From positions 124,001 through 188,000 of the forward strand of contig NZ_JAAEDH010000003.1 of assembly GCF_018128965.1 (NCBI RefSeq): a stretch of DNA of 64,000 nt, read 5' to 3'. The position numbers and the translations under genes are program-made. The stretch comes from Plastoroseomonas arctica (GTDB lineage: Bacteria; Pseudomonadota; Alphaproteobacteria; Acetobacterales; Acetobacteraceae). Positions 35,900 to 49,662 of this stretch are shown one piece after another (the first letter of the stretch is position 1; each line of letters opens with the position of its first letter). The notes beneath the pieces are model-generated. The model had not been told where the DNA came from and ran no database searches. It saw only the letters and a program-made list of their open reading frames with translations.

Positions 35900-37117
35900 A
35901 TGAACATCCATGAATACCAGGGCAAGGAGCTGCTGCGCCGCTACGGCGTCGCGGTGCTCGAAGGCCATATCGCGTGGAATGCGGATGAGGCCGCCGCGGC
36001 GGCCGAGAAGCTGCCCGGCCCCATCTACGTGGTGAAGTCGCAGATCCACGCCGGCGGCCGCGGTGCCGGCCGCTTCGCCGAGGACCCGCAGGGCAAGGGC
36101 GGCGTCCGGCTCGCCAAATCGGTCGAGGAAGCGCGCGCCGCTGCCGAGGCGATGATCGGCAAGACGCTGGTCACCAAGCAGACCGGCCCGGCCGGCAAGC
36201 TCGTCTCCCGCGTCTATGTCGAGGCAGGCTGCGACATCGCGCGCGAGCTGTACCTGGGCCTGCTGGTCGACCGCGAGACCGCGCGCGTCACCATCATGGC
36301 CTCGACCGAAGGTGGCATGGAGATCGAGGAGGTGGCCGAGCACCACCCCGAGAAGATCCTCAAGGTCGCGATCGACCCGGCCGCCGGGTTTTCTCCCTTC
36401 CAGGCGCGAAAACTCGCCTTCGGCCTCGGGCTCGAAGGCGGCCAGGTGCGCAGCTTCGAGAAGTTCGTCGCCTCGCTCACCCGCGCCTTCCACGAGCTCG
36501 ACTGCGCCATCGTCGAGATCAACCCGCTGGTGGTCACGAAGGCCGGCGAGATCGTCGCACTGGATGCCAAGGTCTCCTTCGACGACAACGCGCTGTTCCG
36601 CCACAAGGATCTGGAGGCGCTCCGCGATGATTCCGAGATGGACCCGAAGGAGCTCGACGCGGTCAAGAACGACCTGAACTACGTGGCGCTGGACGGCGAG
36701 ATCGGCTGCATGGTCAACGGCGCCGGGCTCGCGATGGCGACGATGGACATCATCAAGCTGTACGGGTCCTCGCCGGCGAACTTCCTCGATGTCGGCGGCA
36801 CGGCGAACGCGGCGCGGGTGACGGAAGCCTTCCGCATCATCACCTCGGACGTCAACGTGAAGGCCATCCTGGTCAACATCTTCGGCGGCATCGCCAAGTG
36901 CGACATGATCGCCGCCGGCATCGTCGAGGCTTCGAAGACGCTGCACTTGTCCGTTCCCTTGGTCGTCCGGCTGGAGGGCACCAACGTCGAGCTCGGCAAG
37001 AAGATCCTGGCCGAGAGCGGCTTGGCCATCATTCCCGCTGACAACCTCGCCGACGCCGCGCGCAAGGTCGTCGCCGCGGTCAACGAAGCGCGCGTCTCCG
37101 GCGCGACGGGAGCCTGA
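35900..37117 (+). CDS. sucC: succinyl-CoA ligase [ADP-forming] beta subunit
   Basis: This 405-residue protein starts [22 protein letters not shown]. The ATP-grasp region holds '[16 protein letters not shown]', and the end has the CoA-ligase-like '[19 protein letters not shown]'-type stretch (here '[14 protein letters not shown]'). With SucD it couples succinyl-CoA cleavage to ATP formation. Start and length match the family. Its stop is followed by three bases before the sucD ATG. Confidence 0.97.
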   Translation: MNIHEYQGKELLRRYGVAVLEGHIAWNADEAAAAAEKLPGPIYVVKSQIHAGGRGAGRFAEDPQGKGGVRLAKSVEEARAAAEAMIGKTLVTKQTGPAGKLVSRVYVEAGCDIARELYLGLLVDRETARVTIMASTEGGMEIEEVAEHHPEKILKVAIDPAAGFSPFQARKLAFGLGLEGGQVRSFEKFVASLTRAFHELDCAIVEINPLVVTKAGEIVALDAKVSFDDNALFRHKDLEALRDDSEMDPKELDAVKNDLNYVALDGEIGCMVNGAGLAMATMDIIKLYGSSPANFLDVGGTANAARVTEAFRIITSDVNVKAILVNIFGGIAKCDMIAAGIVEASKTLHLSVPLVVRLEGTNVELGKKILAESGLAIIPADNLADAARKVVAAVNEARVSGATGA

Positions 37118-37120
37118 ACC

Positions 37121-38011
37121 ATGTCCGTTCTCGTCGACAAGAACACTCGCGTCATGACCCAGGGTTTTACGGGCGCCCAGGGCACCTTCCACGCCGAGCA
37201 GGGCATCGCCTACGGCTCGAACTACGTGGGCGGCGTCACGCCGGGCAAGGGCGGCACCACCCATATCGGTCTGCCGGTGTTCAACACGGTGGCCGAATGC
37301 GTGGCCGCCACGGGTGCGAACGCCTCCGTCATCTACGTGCCGCCGCCGTTTGCCGCCGACGCCATCCTCGAGGCGATCGACGCCAAGCTGCCGCTGATCA
37401 TCTGCATCACCGAGGGCATCCCGGTGCTGGACATGGTGCGCGTGAAGCGCGCCTTGTGCGGCACGGACTCCATCCTCGTCGGCCCGAACTGCCCCGGCGT
37501 CATCACCCCCGACGCCTGCAAGATCGGCATCATGCCGGGCCATATCCACCGCCGCGGCTCGGTGGGCATCGTCTCGCGCTCCGGCACGCTCACCTATGAG
37601 GCGGTCGCCCAGACCACCGCGGCCGGCCTCGGCCAGTCCACCTGCGTGGGCATCGGCGGCGACCCGGTGAAGGGCATCGATTTCATCGACGTGCTGAAGT
37701 TGTTTCTGGCCGATGACGAGACCAAGTCCATCATCATGATCGGTGAGATCGGCGGCCAGGCGGAGATCCTCGGGGCGGAATACCTCGCGCGGGAGAATTT
37801 CGGCCCCGGCAAGCCGAACAAGCCGGTTGTGGGCTTCATCGCGGGTGCGACGGCGCCTCCGGGCCGCCGCATGGGCCATGCGGGGGCGGTGATTTCGGGC
37901 GGCAAGGATACGGCCGAGGCGAAGATGGATGCGATGCGCGCCGCAGGCATCCATGTTGCCGAAAGCCCGGCGGCACTTGGTTCGACGATGGTCAAGGCGT
38001 TGGCAGGGTAA
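37121..38011 (+). CDS. sucD: succinyl-CoA ligase alpha subunit
   Basis: This 296-residue protein has the CoA-binding N-terminal part ('[16 protein letters not shown]'), '[20 protein letters not shown]', and the phosphorylated His253 in '[14 protein letters not shown]'. It carries the phosphohistidine intermediate and forms a complex with SucC. It follows sucC at three bases. Downstream lies an inverted pair of AT-rich repeats (about 38020-38152) before sucA. Confidence 0.97.
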   Translation: MSVLVDKNTRVMTQGFTGAQGTFHAEQGIAYGSNYVGGVTPGKGGTTHIGLPVFNTVAECVAATGANASVIYVPPPFAADAILEAIDAKLPLIICITEGIPVLDMVRVKRALCGTDSILVGPNCPGVITPDACKIGIMPGHIHRRGSVGIVSRSGTLTYEAVAQTTAAGLGQSTCVGIGGDPVKGIDFIDVLKLFLADDETKSIIMIGEIGGQAEILGAEYLARENFGPGKPNKPVVGFIAGATAPPGRRMGHAGAVISGGKDTAEAKMDAMRAAGIHVAESPAALGSTMVKALAG

Positions 38012-38019
38012 GCAAGACT

Positions 38020-38152
38020 GGGGGAAAAGAATTCCCCCCGCAAACGTATACGTTTACGCCCCAAATCTTTTATTTTTATCTATTGGTGCTACCTCACGGC
38101 CAGCACCAAAAAATCAAAAATAAAAGAATGGGGTTCGGGGAAATTCTTTTCC
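38020..38152. repeat. inverted pair of dispersed AT-rich repeats (copies B1/B2) between sucD and sucA
   Basis: The left arm (38020-38090) and right arm (38102-38152, read on minus) share GGGAAAAGAATT-CCCC, then CCCAAATCTTTTATTTTT or CCCATTCTTTTATTTTTG, ending in TTGGTGCT. Each arm begins with its own small palindrome (GGGGAAA..TTTCCCC type). The left arm carries a 21-base insert containing the perfect palindrome AAACGTATACGTTT (38042-38055). The arms could form a long hairpin in the sucD-sucA transcript. Confidence 0.75.
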
Positions 38153-38175
38153 CGGACTTTTTTGTGGAGGACTAA

Positions 38176-41040
<2,865 letters not shown>

Positions 41041-41069
41041 CCGCGCGGCTCAGAAAAGGCGAATAGACA

Positions 41070-42347
41070 ATGGCGACCGATATCCTTGTGCCCAGCCTGG
41101 GCGAGAGCGTGTCCAGTGCGACCGTCGCACGCTGGCTGAAGAAGGTGGGCGAGAGCGTCACCGCGGACGAGCCGCTGGTCGAGCTCGAGACAGACAAGGT
41201 CACGGTGGAAGTCCCTGCCCCCGCCGGCGGCGTGATCGAGAGCCTCTCGGCGCAGGAGGGTGCGGAGGTCAGCGCTGGCTCCGTGCTCGGCACCATCGCA
41301 GCCGGTACGGGTGCCGCGGCCAATGGTGCGGCGAAACCCGCGGCCCCCGCCGCGGCTGCCCCGGTGCCGGCGAAGACCGAGCCGGTGCGGGCGCCCTCGG
41401 GTCCCGTCGCGGTTCCGGGCGGCCCCTCGCCGCGCGCCGAGGCGGCACCCACCTCCGCCGCACCGGCGCATGCGCCGTTGCCCGCCGCCGCCAAGATGAT
41501 GGCCGACAACAACGTCAACGCCGAGCAGGTCGGCCAGGGCTCCGCCAAGGATGGCCGTATCGCCAAGGGCGATGTCGCCGCCTTCCTTGCGCGCCCGGCC
41601 GCTCCCGCCGGCGCCCCGGTCGCCGCGAAGGCGCCGCGCGCCCTGGAGAATGGCGAGGAGCGGGTGAAGATGACGCGCCTGCGCGCGACCATCGCGCGCC
41701 GCCTGAAGGAGGCCCAGAACACCGCCGCCATGCTCACCACCTTCAACGAGGTGGATATGGGCGCTGCGATGGCGCTGCGCACCGAATACAAGGAGGTGTT
41801 CGAGAAGAAGCACGGCGTGAAGCTCGGCTTCATGTCCTTCTTCGTGAAGGCCTGCGTGGCAGCACTCCAGGAATTCCCCGCCGTGAACGCCGAGATCGAC
41901 GGCGACGACGTGGTCTACAAGCACTTCATCCACATGGGCATCGCGGTGGGTGGGCCCTCCGGCCTGGTCGTGCCCGTGCTCAAGAACGCGCAGGACCTCA
42001 GCTTCGCGGGCATCGAGAAGACCATCGGCGCCTATGGCAAGAAGGCGCGCGACGGCGGGCTGAAGCTCGAGGACCTGTCGGGCGGCAGCTTCACCATCAC
42101 CAATGGCGGCATCTACGGGTCGCTCATGTCCACGCCGATCCTGAACCCGCCGCAGTCTGGCATCCTGGGCATGCACAAGATCCAGGACCGCGCGATGGTG
42201 GTCGGCGGCAAGATCGAAATCCGCCCGATGATGTACCTCGCACTCAGCTACGACCACCGCATCGTCGACGGCAAGGAGGCGGTGAGCTTCCTGGTGCGCG
42301 TGAAGGAAAGCATCGAGGATCCGCGCCGGCTGATGCTGGACCTCTAA
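41070..42347 (+). CDS. sucB: 2-oxoglutarate dehydrogenase E2 (dihydrolipoyl succinyltransferase)
   Basis: This 425-residue protein has one N-terminal lipoyl domain with Lys43 in '[14 protein letters not shown]', an Ala/Pro-rich linker (about 90-145), a short E1/E3-binding domain ('[29 protein letters not shown]') and the catalytic core ending '[18 protein letters not shown]', with the active His and Asp. It passes succinyl from E1 to CoA. It follows sucA by 29 bases. The E3 gene (lpd) is about 3.7 kb further on, separated by transporter genes. Confidence 0.97.
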   Translation: MATDILVPSLGESVSSATVARWLKKVGESVTADEPLVELETDKVTVEVPAPAGGVIESLSAQEGAEVSAGSVLGTIAAGTGAAANGAAKPAAPAAAAPVPAKTEPVRAPSGPVAVPGGPSPRAEAAPTSAAPAHAPLPAAAKMMADNNVNAEQVGQGSAKDGRIAKGDVAAFLARPAAPAGAPVAAKAPRALENGEERVKMTRLRATIARRLKEAQNTAAMLTTFNEVDMGAAMALRTEYKEVFEKKHGVKLGFMSFFVKACVAALQEFPAVNAEIDGDDVVYKHFIHMGIAVGGPSGLVVPVLKNAQDLSFAGIEKTIGAYGKKARDGGLKLEDLSGGSFTITNGGIYGSLMSTPILNPPQSGILGMHKIQDRAMVVGGKIEIRPMMYLALSYDHRIVDGKEAVSFLVRVKESIEDPRRLMLDL

Positions 42348-42358
42348 GCGGCGGCGAG

Positions 42359-42381
42359 GCCGGGGGATGCATTCCCCCGGC
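42359..42381 (+). terminator. hairpin downstream of sucB
   Basis: GCCGGGGGA (42359-42367) pairs with TCCCCCGGC (42373-42381) around a five-base loop, twelve bases after the sucB stop. There is no T-run, so it may stabilise the sucB 3' end or act as a weak terminator. Confidence 0.45.
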
Positions 42382-42443
42382 TCGATCGTCGGGCAGCCGT
42401 ATGCGCGCTCGTGCGTTGATTTGTCAGCCACGGGAGAACCAGC

Positions 42444-43760
42444 ATGTCCAGCATCGCCGATGCCAGTGCCATCAGCGGCGAGCACGAAACCCGGCGGCGG
42501 GTGGTGGCGATCGTCGCCAGCTCCTCGGGCAATCTCGTCGAGTGGTATGATTTCTACGTCTACTCCTTCTTCTCGCTGTATTTTGCGCATGCGTTTTTCC
42601 CAGCCTCAGATCCCACGGTGCAGCTGCTCAGCGCAGCGGGGGTCTTCGCGGCGGGGTTCCTGATGCGCCCGATCGGCGGGTGGCTGTTCGGCATGCTCGC
42701 GGATCGGCGCGGGCGCAAATTTTCCATGATGCTCTCGGTGCTGATGATGTGCGGGGGCTCGCTCATGATCGCCGTGCTGCCGACCTATGACAGCATCGGC
42801 ATCGCCGCACCCGCGTTGCTGCTGCTGGCGCGGCTGCTGCAGGGGCTGTCGGTCGGCGGAGAATACGGCACCTCCGCCACCTACATGAGCGAGGTGGCCG
42901 GCAGCCATAATCGCGGCTTCTTCTCGTCCTTCCAGTACGTGACGCTGATCGGCGGGCAGTTGCTGGCGGTGTTGGTGGCCGTGGCGCTGGAGCAGAGCGT
43001 GGGCGAGCAGGCGCTGCGCGACTGGGCCTGGCGCATTCCCTTCCTCATTGGCGCCGCGGCCGCTTTGGTGGCGTTGTTCCTGCGCCGCAGCCTGCACGAG
43101 ACGGGCGATGCGACCACGCTGGCGCGCAAGGATGCGGGGACGCTGCGTGCGCTGATCGCGCATCCGCGTTCGGTGCTGGTGACACTGGGCATCACAGCCG
43201 GCGGCAGCCTGATCTTCTATACGTTCACCACCTACATGCAGAAGTATTTGGTCAACACGGTCGGCTATCCGGCCAAGCAGGCCAGCGTGATGATGCTGGT
43301 TGCGCTGTTCGTCTACATGCTGATGCAGCCGCTGTTCGGCGCGCTGTCGGACCGCATCGGCCGGCGGCCGCAGATGCTGGCCTTCGGCGTGCTGGGCACG
43401 CTGGCGGTGCTGCCGCTGATGACGGCGATTTCGGGCAGCGGCGGCCAGCCGGTTCTCAGCGTCTGCCTGGTGCTGGCAGCGCTGGCGATCGTGAGCCTCT
43501 ACACCTCGATCAGCGGCGTGGTGAAGGCGGAACTCTTCCCCGCCCAGGTGCGGGCGTTGGGCGTGGGGTTCTGCTACGCGATCGCGAACGCGATGTTCGG
43601 CGGCACCGCCGAATATGTCGGCCTGAACTTCAAGGCGCATGGGATCGAGAGCGGCTTCTACTGGTACGTGGCGGCGATGATGGCGATCGTGCTGGTGGCC
43701 ACGATCGCGATGCCTGATCCGCGCAGGTTGGGGCATATGGAAGCAGCGCCGCCCCGGTAG
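42444..43760 (+). CDS. kgtP: MFS transporter of the metabolite:H+ symporter family (KgtP-like)
   Basis: This 438-residue, twelve-helix transporter has the MHS-family signature '[22 protein letters not shown]', the loop 2-3 '[13 protein letters not shown]' and '[24 protein letters not shown]'. Family members import 2-oxoglutarate, citrate, proline/betaine or shikimate with protons; the '[16 protein letters not shown]' and '[10 protein letters not shown]' parts and the position right after sucAB favour 2-oxoglutarate, but substrate is inferred. It ends just before the repeat pair at 43770-43921. Confidence 0.83.
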   Translation: MSSIADASAISGEHETRRRVVAIVASSSGNLVEWYDFYVYSFFSLYFAHAFFPASDPTVQLLSAAGVFAAGFLMRPIGGWLFGMLADRRGRKFSMMLSVLMMCGGSLMIAVLPTYDSIGIAAPALLLLARLLQGLSVGGEYGTSATYMSEVAGSHNRGFFSSFQYVTLIGGQLLAVLVAVALEQSVGEQALRDWAWRIPFLIGAAAALVALFLRRSLHETGDATTLARKDAGTLRALIAHPRSVLVTLGITAGGSLIFYTFTTYMQKYLVNTVGYPAKQASVMMLVALFVYMLMQPLFGALSDRIGRRPQMLAFGVLGTLAVLPLMTAISGSGGQPVLSVCLVLAALAIVSLYTSISGVVKAELFPAQVRALGVGFCYAIANAMFGGTAEYVGLNFKAHGIESGFYWYVAAMMAIVLVATIAMPDPRRLGHMEAAPPR

Positions 43761-43769
43761 AAAAGCATG

Positions 43770-43921
43770 GGGGAAATGAATTTCCCCAAAGCCCCATTCT
43801 TTCTTTTTTATCGTTGGGAATGCCGCGCGGACGACGTTGATCTGGCATGAGTGTGCCACTTGCGAACGGCCACCAAGGAATCAAAAATCAAAGAATGCGT
43901 CTGGGGAAATTCTTTTCCCCA
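43770..43921. repeat. inverted pair of dispersed AT-rich repeats (copies C1/C2) between convergent genes
   Basis: The left arm GGGGAAATGAATTTCCCC (43771-43788) plus AGCCCCATTCTTTC and the right arm (43871-43921, read on minus) CTGGGGAAAAGAATTTCCCC plus GCATTCTTTGATTTTTGATT match the copies at 10.1 and 38.0 kb. Each arm starts with its own palindrome. Between the arms is a 40-50 base spacer with a small TGGCA/TGCCA stem. The location between converging genes would allow a bidirectional terminator role. Confidence 0.75.
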
Positions 43922-43928
43922 GCCTTTC

Positions 43929-44891
43929 TCAGTCGATGCTGAGGTTCAGTCGCGCCACCCATTCCCGCTCATACGCCACCCTCTCTACCACGAAGGCCAA
44001 GTACTCCGCTGGCCCGAGATACTCGCGCGGCATGTCCCAGCGCCGCACGATCGCCTGCGCGCTCTCATCCTCCCAGGCTTTCTTGAAGCTGCGGTGGAGG
44101 ATATCCACGACCTCCGGCGCCATGCCCTTGGGTCCTGCGACGCCATAGGGCGAGGTCACCACCATGTCGTGCCCCAGCTCGCGCAGCGTCGGGGCGTTGG
44201 GGAAGCCGCCCAGCCGGTCTCGCGTCCAGACGCTGAGCAGGCGGAACTCGCCGCTTTCCACCTGCGGGCGCCAGGATTGCGCGTCCGCGACCATGTCGAT
44301 CTGACGGCCGAGCAGTGCGGTCACGCCTTCCTGCGCGCCGCGAAACGGCACGTGCAGCATCTCCGCGCCGACGCGGCGCAGCAGGTCCTCCATCGCGATG
44401 TGGTTCGAGGTTGCGATGCCGCTGGTCGAATAGGTCATCCGGCCGGGGTTGCGCTTCGCGGCTTCGAAGAATTCGGCCAGCGTCCGGTGCGGGCTGTCGG
44501 CGCGCACCACCGTACCGAAGGTGAAGCCGGAGAACTGCATGATGTAGGTGAAGTCGGCCACCGGGTCCCAGCTCGGCTGCCGGGTCAGGAAGGGGTGGCG
44601 CAGGATGGACAGATGCTGGTGCGCCAGCGTGTAGCCGTCGGGCCTCGCCTGCTGCACTAAGAACTGCGCCGCCATGGTGCCGCGCGCGCCCGGCCGGTTC
44701 TCGCTGACGATCGGCTGGCCGAGGTCGCGTCCCACCACCTCGAACATGGTGCGCTGGAGCGCGTCGAGCGAGCCGCCCGGCGGCCAGGGCGTGAGGAAGC
44801 GGATCGGCCGGTCGGGAAAGCGTGGCTGGGCGAGGGCGGGCGTCGCCAGCGCCAAGCCGGCCAAAGCCGCACGGCGGGTGAAGACTGCCAT
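43929..44891 (-). CDS. Bug-family periplasmic tricarboxylate-type solute receptor (copy 2)
   Basis: This 320-residue protein has a Tat/Sec-like signal (FTRRAALAGLALATPALA) and mature start 'QPRFPDRPIRFLTPWPPGGSLDALQR', the classic Bug (TctC) opening. The later 'PVADFTYIMQFSG' and 'STSGIATSNHIAMEDLL' segments are also typical. Bug proteins bind small carboxylates in the periplasm, often for a TctAB-type transporter; no tctA/tctB is in the window. Located five bases after the stop of a related Bug gene, so the two are tandem paralogues in one operon. Confidence 0.88.
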   Translation of the reverse strand: MAVFTRRAALAGLALATPALAQPRFPDRPIRFLTPWPPGGSLDALQRTMFEVVGRDLGQPIVSENRPGARGTMAAQFLVQQARPDGYTLAHQHLSILRHPFLTRQPSWDPVADFTYIMQFSGFTFGTVVRADSPHRTLAEFFEAAKRNPGRMTYSTSGIATSNHIAMEDLLRRVGAEMLHVPFRGAQEGVTALLGRQIDMVADAQSWRPQVESGEFRLLSVWTRDRLGGFPNAPTLRELGHDMVVTSPYGVAGPKGMAPEVVDILHRSFKKAWEDESAQAIVRRWDMPREYLGPAEYLAFVVERVAYEREWVARLNLSID

Positions 44892-44896
44892 CCCCC

Positions 44897-45877
44897 TCAC
44901 TCCATCCGCAGCCCGAGGCGCTGCACCATCGCCTGTTCATAGGCGACGCGCTGCACCACGAAATCGCGGTAGGCCTCGGTGTCGAGATAGACGAGCGGCA
45001 TGTCGAACTGCGCTCGCACCGCCGCGTTCTGCGGGTCGAACAGCGCCTCTTTCATGGCATCGTGCAGCACGCGCACGACGCCAGGGTCCATCCGCGGCGG
45101 ACCCGAAATGCCGTAGGGCGAATTCACCACGATATCGATGCCGAGCTCCTTCAGCGTCGGCACGTTGGGGAAGCGCGCGGCGCGCTCGGCCGACCACACG
45201 CAAAGGAGGCGCATCGACCCCGCCTCCACCTGCGGCGCCCAGGTCGAGCTGTCCGCGATGGAATCCACATTGCCCCCCAACACGGCCGTCACCCCCTCAT
45301 TGGCGCCGCGGAAAGGCACATGAACAAACTCCACGCCCAGACGCTGCGCGATATCCTCCATCGCAATGTGGTTCGTGGTCGCGATGCCGCTGGTCGAGAA
45401 GGTGAGCCGGCCGGGATTGGCGCGCGCGAAGGCGATGTAGTCCGCCCAGGTGCGGTGCGGGCTGTCGGCGCGCACCGCCACGCCGAACAACCAACCGGTC
45501 ATGCCGATGATGTGCGTGAAGTCGTTGACCGGGTCCCATTGCGGCGTGCGCACCAGGAAGGGCCGGCGCAGGACCGAGAGGTGCATCTGGCCGACCGTGT
45601 AGCCATCCGGCCGCGCCTCGCGTGCGAGGTGCAGCGCGTGCAGCGTGCCGCCGGCGCCGGAGCGGTTGTCGACCAGCATCGGCTGGCCCAGCTTGCGCGA
45701 ACAGATCTCCGCGACGCCACGCAGCTGGGAATCCGCCGACCCGCCCGGGGGCCAGGGCACGATCAGCCGAATGGGGCGTTCGGGAAACCGCGGCTGCGCG
45801 ATGGCGGGCATAGCCAGCGCGGCCGCGCCCAACGCGAGGGCAGCGCGCCGGCCGAGACCGGGCGAGATGGGATCCAT
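44897..45877 (-). CDS. Bug-family periplasmic tricarboxylate-type solute receptor (copy 1)
   Basis: This 326-residue paralogue of the downstream gene has the same architecture: twin-Arg-like signal 'GLGRRAALALGAAALAMPAIA', mature 'QPRFPERPIRLIVPWPPGGSADSQLRG', 'PVNDFTHIIGMTGWL' and 'FSTSGIATTNHIAMEDIAQ'. ATG 45877 has GGAGG seven bases upstream, which rules against the ATG at 45883. It is divergent from lpd. Probable ligand class is a di- or tricarboxylate or related acid; not determined. Confidence 0.88.
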   Translation of the reverse strand: MDPISPGLGRRAALALGAAALAMPAIAQPRFPERPIRLIVPWPPGGSADSQLRGVAEICSRKLGQPMLVDNRSGAGGTLHALHLAREARPDGYTVGQMHLSVLRRPFLVRTPQWDPVNDFTHIIGMTGWLFGVAVRADSPHRTWADYIAFARANPGRLTFSTSGIATTNHIAMEDIAQRLGVEFVHVPFRGANEGVTAVLGGNVDSIADSSTWAPQVEAGSMRLLCVWSAERAARFPNVPTLKELGIDIVVNSPYGISGPPRMDPGVVRVLHDAMKEALFDPQNAAVRAQFDMPLVYLDTEAYRDFVVQRVAYEQAMVQRLGLRME

Positions 45878-46028
45878 GGACATCCTCCAGCACATCGCCC
45901 CTTGCACGAGGCTTCTGCCGCCACCCTAGCAAGGCTGCCCCGCGGTTTGGAACAACTCCCTGGGGTTGCGCCCAGCGCCGTCCGGCGGCAGTTTCCCGCC
46001 CGAATTCCCTCCGTCAAAAAGGCTTCCC

Positions 46029-47423
<1,395 letters not shown>

Positions 47424-47436
47424 TCGCCCGCCCGGT

Positions 47437-49659
47437 TCAGGCCAGCTCGGGCAGGCGGTCGAGCATCTTGTCGAGCGTCATCGGGTAGTCGCGCAGTCGC
47501 ACGCCGGTCGCGTTGTAGATGCCGTTCGCGACCGCTGCGCCGACGCCGCAGATCCCGAGTTCACCGACACCCTTCGCCTTCATCGGCGAGGAGATCGGGT
47601 CCACCTCGTCGAGGAAGATGACCTCCTGGTGCGGGATGTCGGCATGGACCGGCACCTCGTAGCCGGCGAGGTCGTGGTTGACGAAGAAGCCGTGGCGCTT
47701 GTCGACCGCCAGTTCCTCCATCAGCGCCGCGCCCACGCCCATGGTCATCGCCCCGATCACCTGGCTGCGCGCCGATTTGGGGTTGAGGATGCGCCCCGCC
47801 GCGCAGACCGCGAGCATCCGCCGCACCCGGGTCTCGCCGGTCGCGACGTCCACCGCCACCTCCACGAAATGCCCCGCGAAGGTCGATTGCTGGAAGCGCT
47901 TGGCGAGGTCGCCGTATTCGATGGTGTCCTCGCCGACGAGTCCGTCGGCACCCGCCGCCTCGCCAAGCGGCGCGCTGCGGTTGCCGCCGCGCACCACGCC
48001 ATCGGCGAATTCCGCCTCGGCCGAGTTGAAGCCCAGGCGCTGCGCCACCGCCTCGCGCAGCTTCACGCAGGCGGCGTAGACGCCGGCGGTCGCGCTGTTG
48101 CCGCCCCACTGCCCGCCGGAGCCGGCAGAGACCGGGAAGCTCGAATCGCCCAGCCGTACCGTCACCTTGTCGAGGCCGACGCCCATCATCTCGGCCGCGG
48201 TCTGCGCGATGACGGTGTAGCTGCCGGTGCCGATATCGGTCATGTCGGTCTCGACCGTGACGCCGCCGCTCGCATCGAGCAACACCCGAGCGCCGGACTT
48301 CATCACCAGGTTGTTGCGGAAGCCCGCCGCCATGCCCATGCCGATCAGCCAGCGTCCCTCTCGGCGCGCGCCGGGTGTGGCGTTGCGCCTCGCCCAGCCG
48401 AACCGCTCGGCGCCCAGGCGGAGGCATTCGTTGAGCTGGCGCTGCGAGAAGCGCCGCGCCGGATCCTCGGGGTCGACCTGGGTGTCGTTCACGATGCGGA
48501 ATTCCACCGGGTCCATGCCCAGCTTCTCGGCCATCTCGTCCATCGCGATCTCGAGCGCCATCAGTCCCGGCGCCTCGCCCGGCGCGCGCATGGCATTGCC
48601 CTCGGGCAGATCCATCACCGCGAGCCGCATCGCGGTCAGCCGGTTGGCGCCGGCGTAGAGCAACTTGGTCTGCATGACCGCCGTCTCCGCCTTGCCGCCT
48701 TCGAGATCGCCCGAGACGCTTTCATGGGCGATGGCGGTGATGCGCCCGTCGCTTCCGGCGCCGATGCGGATGCGCTGGATCGTCGCCGGACGGTGGGTGG
48801 TGTTGTTCGCGATCATGGGACGGGTGAGCGCGACCTTCACGGGCCGCCTCGCCGCGCGCGAACCCAGCGCGGCGAGCACTGCATCGGCGCGCAGAAACAG
48901 CTTGCCGCCGAAGCCGCCGCCGATGAAGGGCGACTCGATGCGGACATTCCCAGGCTCGAGGCCCAGCGTCTTGGCCAGGTCGCGCTTGCCCCACGCGATC
49001 ATCTGATTCGAGGTCCAGACGGTGAGCTTGTCACCCTCCCACTGCGCGATGGAGGCGTGCGGCTCCATCATCGCGTGGCTCTCGTCGGGCGTGGTGTAGG
49101 TCGCGTCGAGCGTGACAGGCGCGGCCGCGAAGGCGCCCTCGAAATCGCCGACCCGGTCCTCCGGCGGCGGCGGGGGAGAGTCATCATCGCTCTCGGGCGC
49201 GGTCAGCTCGGCGTGCGGCATCTCGGCCTCGAGGTCGTAGCGGCCGGGCGTGCGCGCATACTCCACCCGGATCATAGCGGAAGCGTCGCGCGCCTGCTCG
49301 AAGGTCTCGGCCACAACCACCGCGATCGCCTGGTGGTAGTGCTGGATCTCGGGGCCGCCGAACAGCGAGGCGGTGTTGGTCTTGCCCTTCTCCAGCCGGG
49401 GCATGTCGAGCGTGGTGACGATGGCGACCACGCCTGGCGCGGCGCGCGCCGCGCTTGTGTCCATCGCGGTCACGCGGCCCTTGGCGATGCCGGCGCCGAG
49501 CACCTGGCCATAGGCCTGGTTCGGTGCGACGTCATGCCGCTCATAGGCGTAGGGTGCGGTGCCGGTGGTCTTGCGCGGCCCGTCGATGCGGTCGACCGGC
49601 TTCCCTACGATCTTGAGCTGGTCGATCGGGTTGGTCGTGGCGGGTGTTTCGAACTTCAT
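47437..49659 (-). CDS. paoC: molybdenum aldehyde oxidoreductase large subunit (PaoC-like)
   Basis: This 740-residue protein of the xanthine oxidase family has the molybdopterin-binding 'SPFIGGGFGGK' and 'NAMRAPGEAPG' segments, with the catalytic Glu700 in 'KGVGELGICG'. It lacks FAD and Fe-S domains, which are on separate genes upstream (49663-50610 and 50607-51257), as in E. coli PaoABC. The complex oxidises aldehydes to acids, with electrons passing through FeS and FAD. Molybdenum-cofactor maturation (PaoD-like) is not encoded in the window. Three bases separate it from the upstream stop. Confidence 0.88.
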   Translation of the reverse strand: MKFETPATTNPIDQLKIVGKPVDRIDGPRKTTGTAPYAYERHDVAPNQAYGQVLGAGIAKGRVTAMDTSAARAAPGVVAIVTTLDMPRLEKGKTNTASLFGGPEIQHYHQAIAVVVAETFEQARDASAMIRVEYARTPGRYDLEAEMPHAELTAPESDDDSPPPPPEDRVGDFEGAFAAAPVTLDATYTTPDESHAMMEPHASIAQWEGDKLTVWTSNQMIAWGKRDLAKTLGLEPGNVRIESPFIGGGFGGKLFLRADAVLAALGSRAARRPVKVALTRPMIANNTTHRPATIQRIRIGAGSDGRITAIAHESVSGDLEGGKAETAVMQTKLLYAGANRLTAMRLAVMDLPEGNAMRAPGEAPGLMALEIAMDEMAEKLGMDPVEFRIVNDTQVDPEDPARRFSQRQLNECLRLGAERFGWARRNATPGARREGRWLIGMGMAAGFRNNLVMKSGARVLLDASGGVTVETDMTDIGTGSYTVIAQTAAEMMGVGLDKVTVRLGDSSFPVSAGSGGQWGGNSATAGVYAACVKLREAVAQRLGFNSAEAEFADGVVRGGNRSAPLGEAAGADGLVGEDTIEYGDLAKRFQQSTFAGHFVEVAVDVATGETRVRRMLAVCAAGRILNPKSARSQVIGAMTMGVGAALMEELAVDKRHGFFVNHDLAGYEVPVHADIPHQEVIFLDEVDPISSPMKAKGVGELGICGVGAAVANGIYNATGVRLRDYPMTLDKMLDRLPELA

Positions 49660-49662
49660 GGC

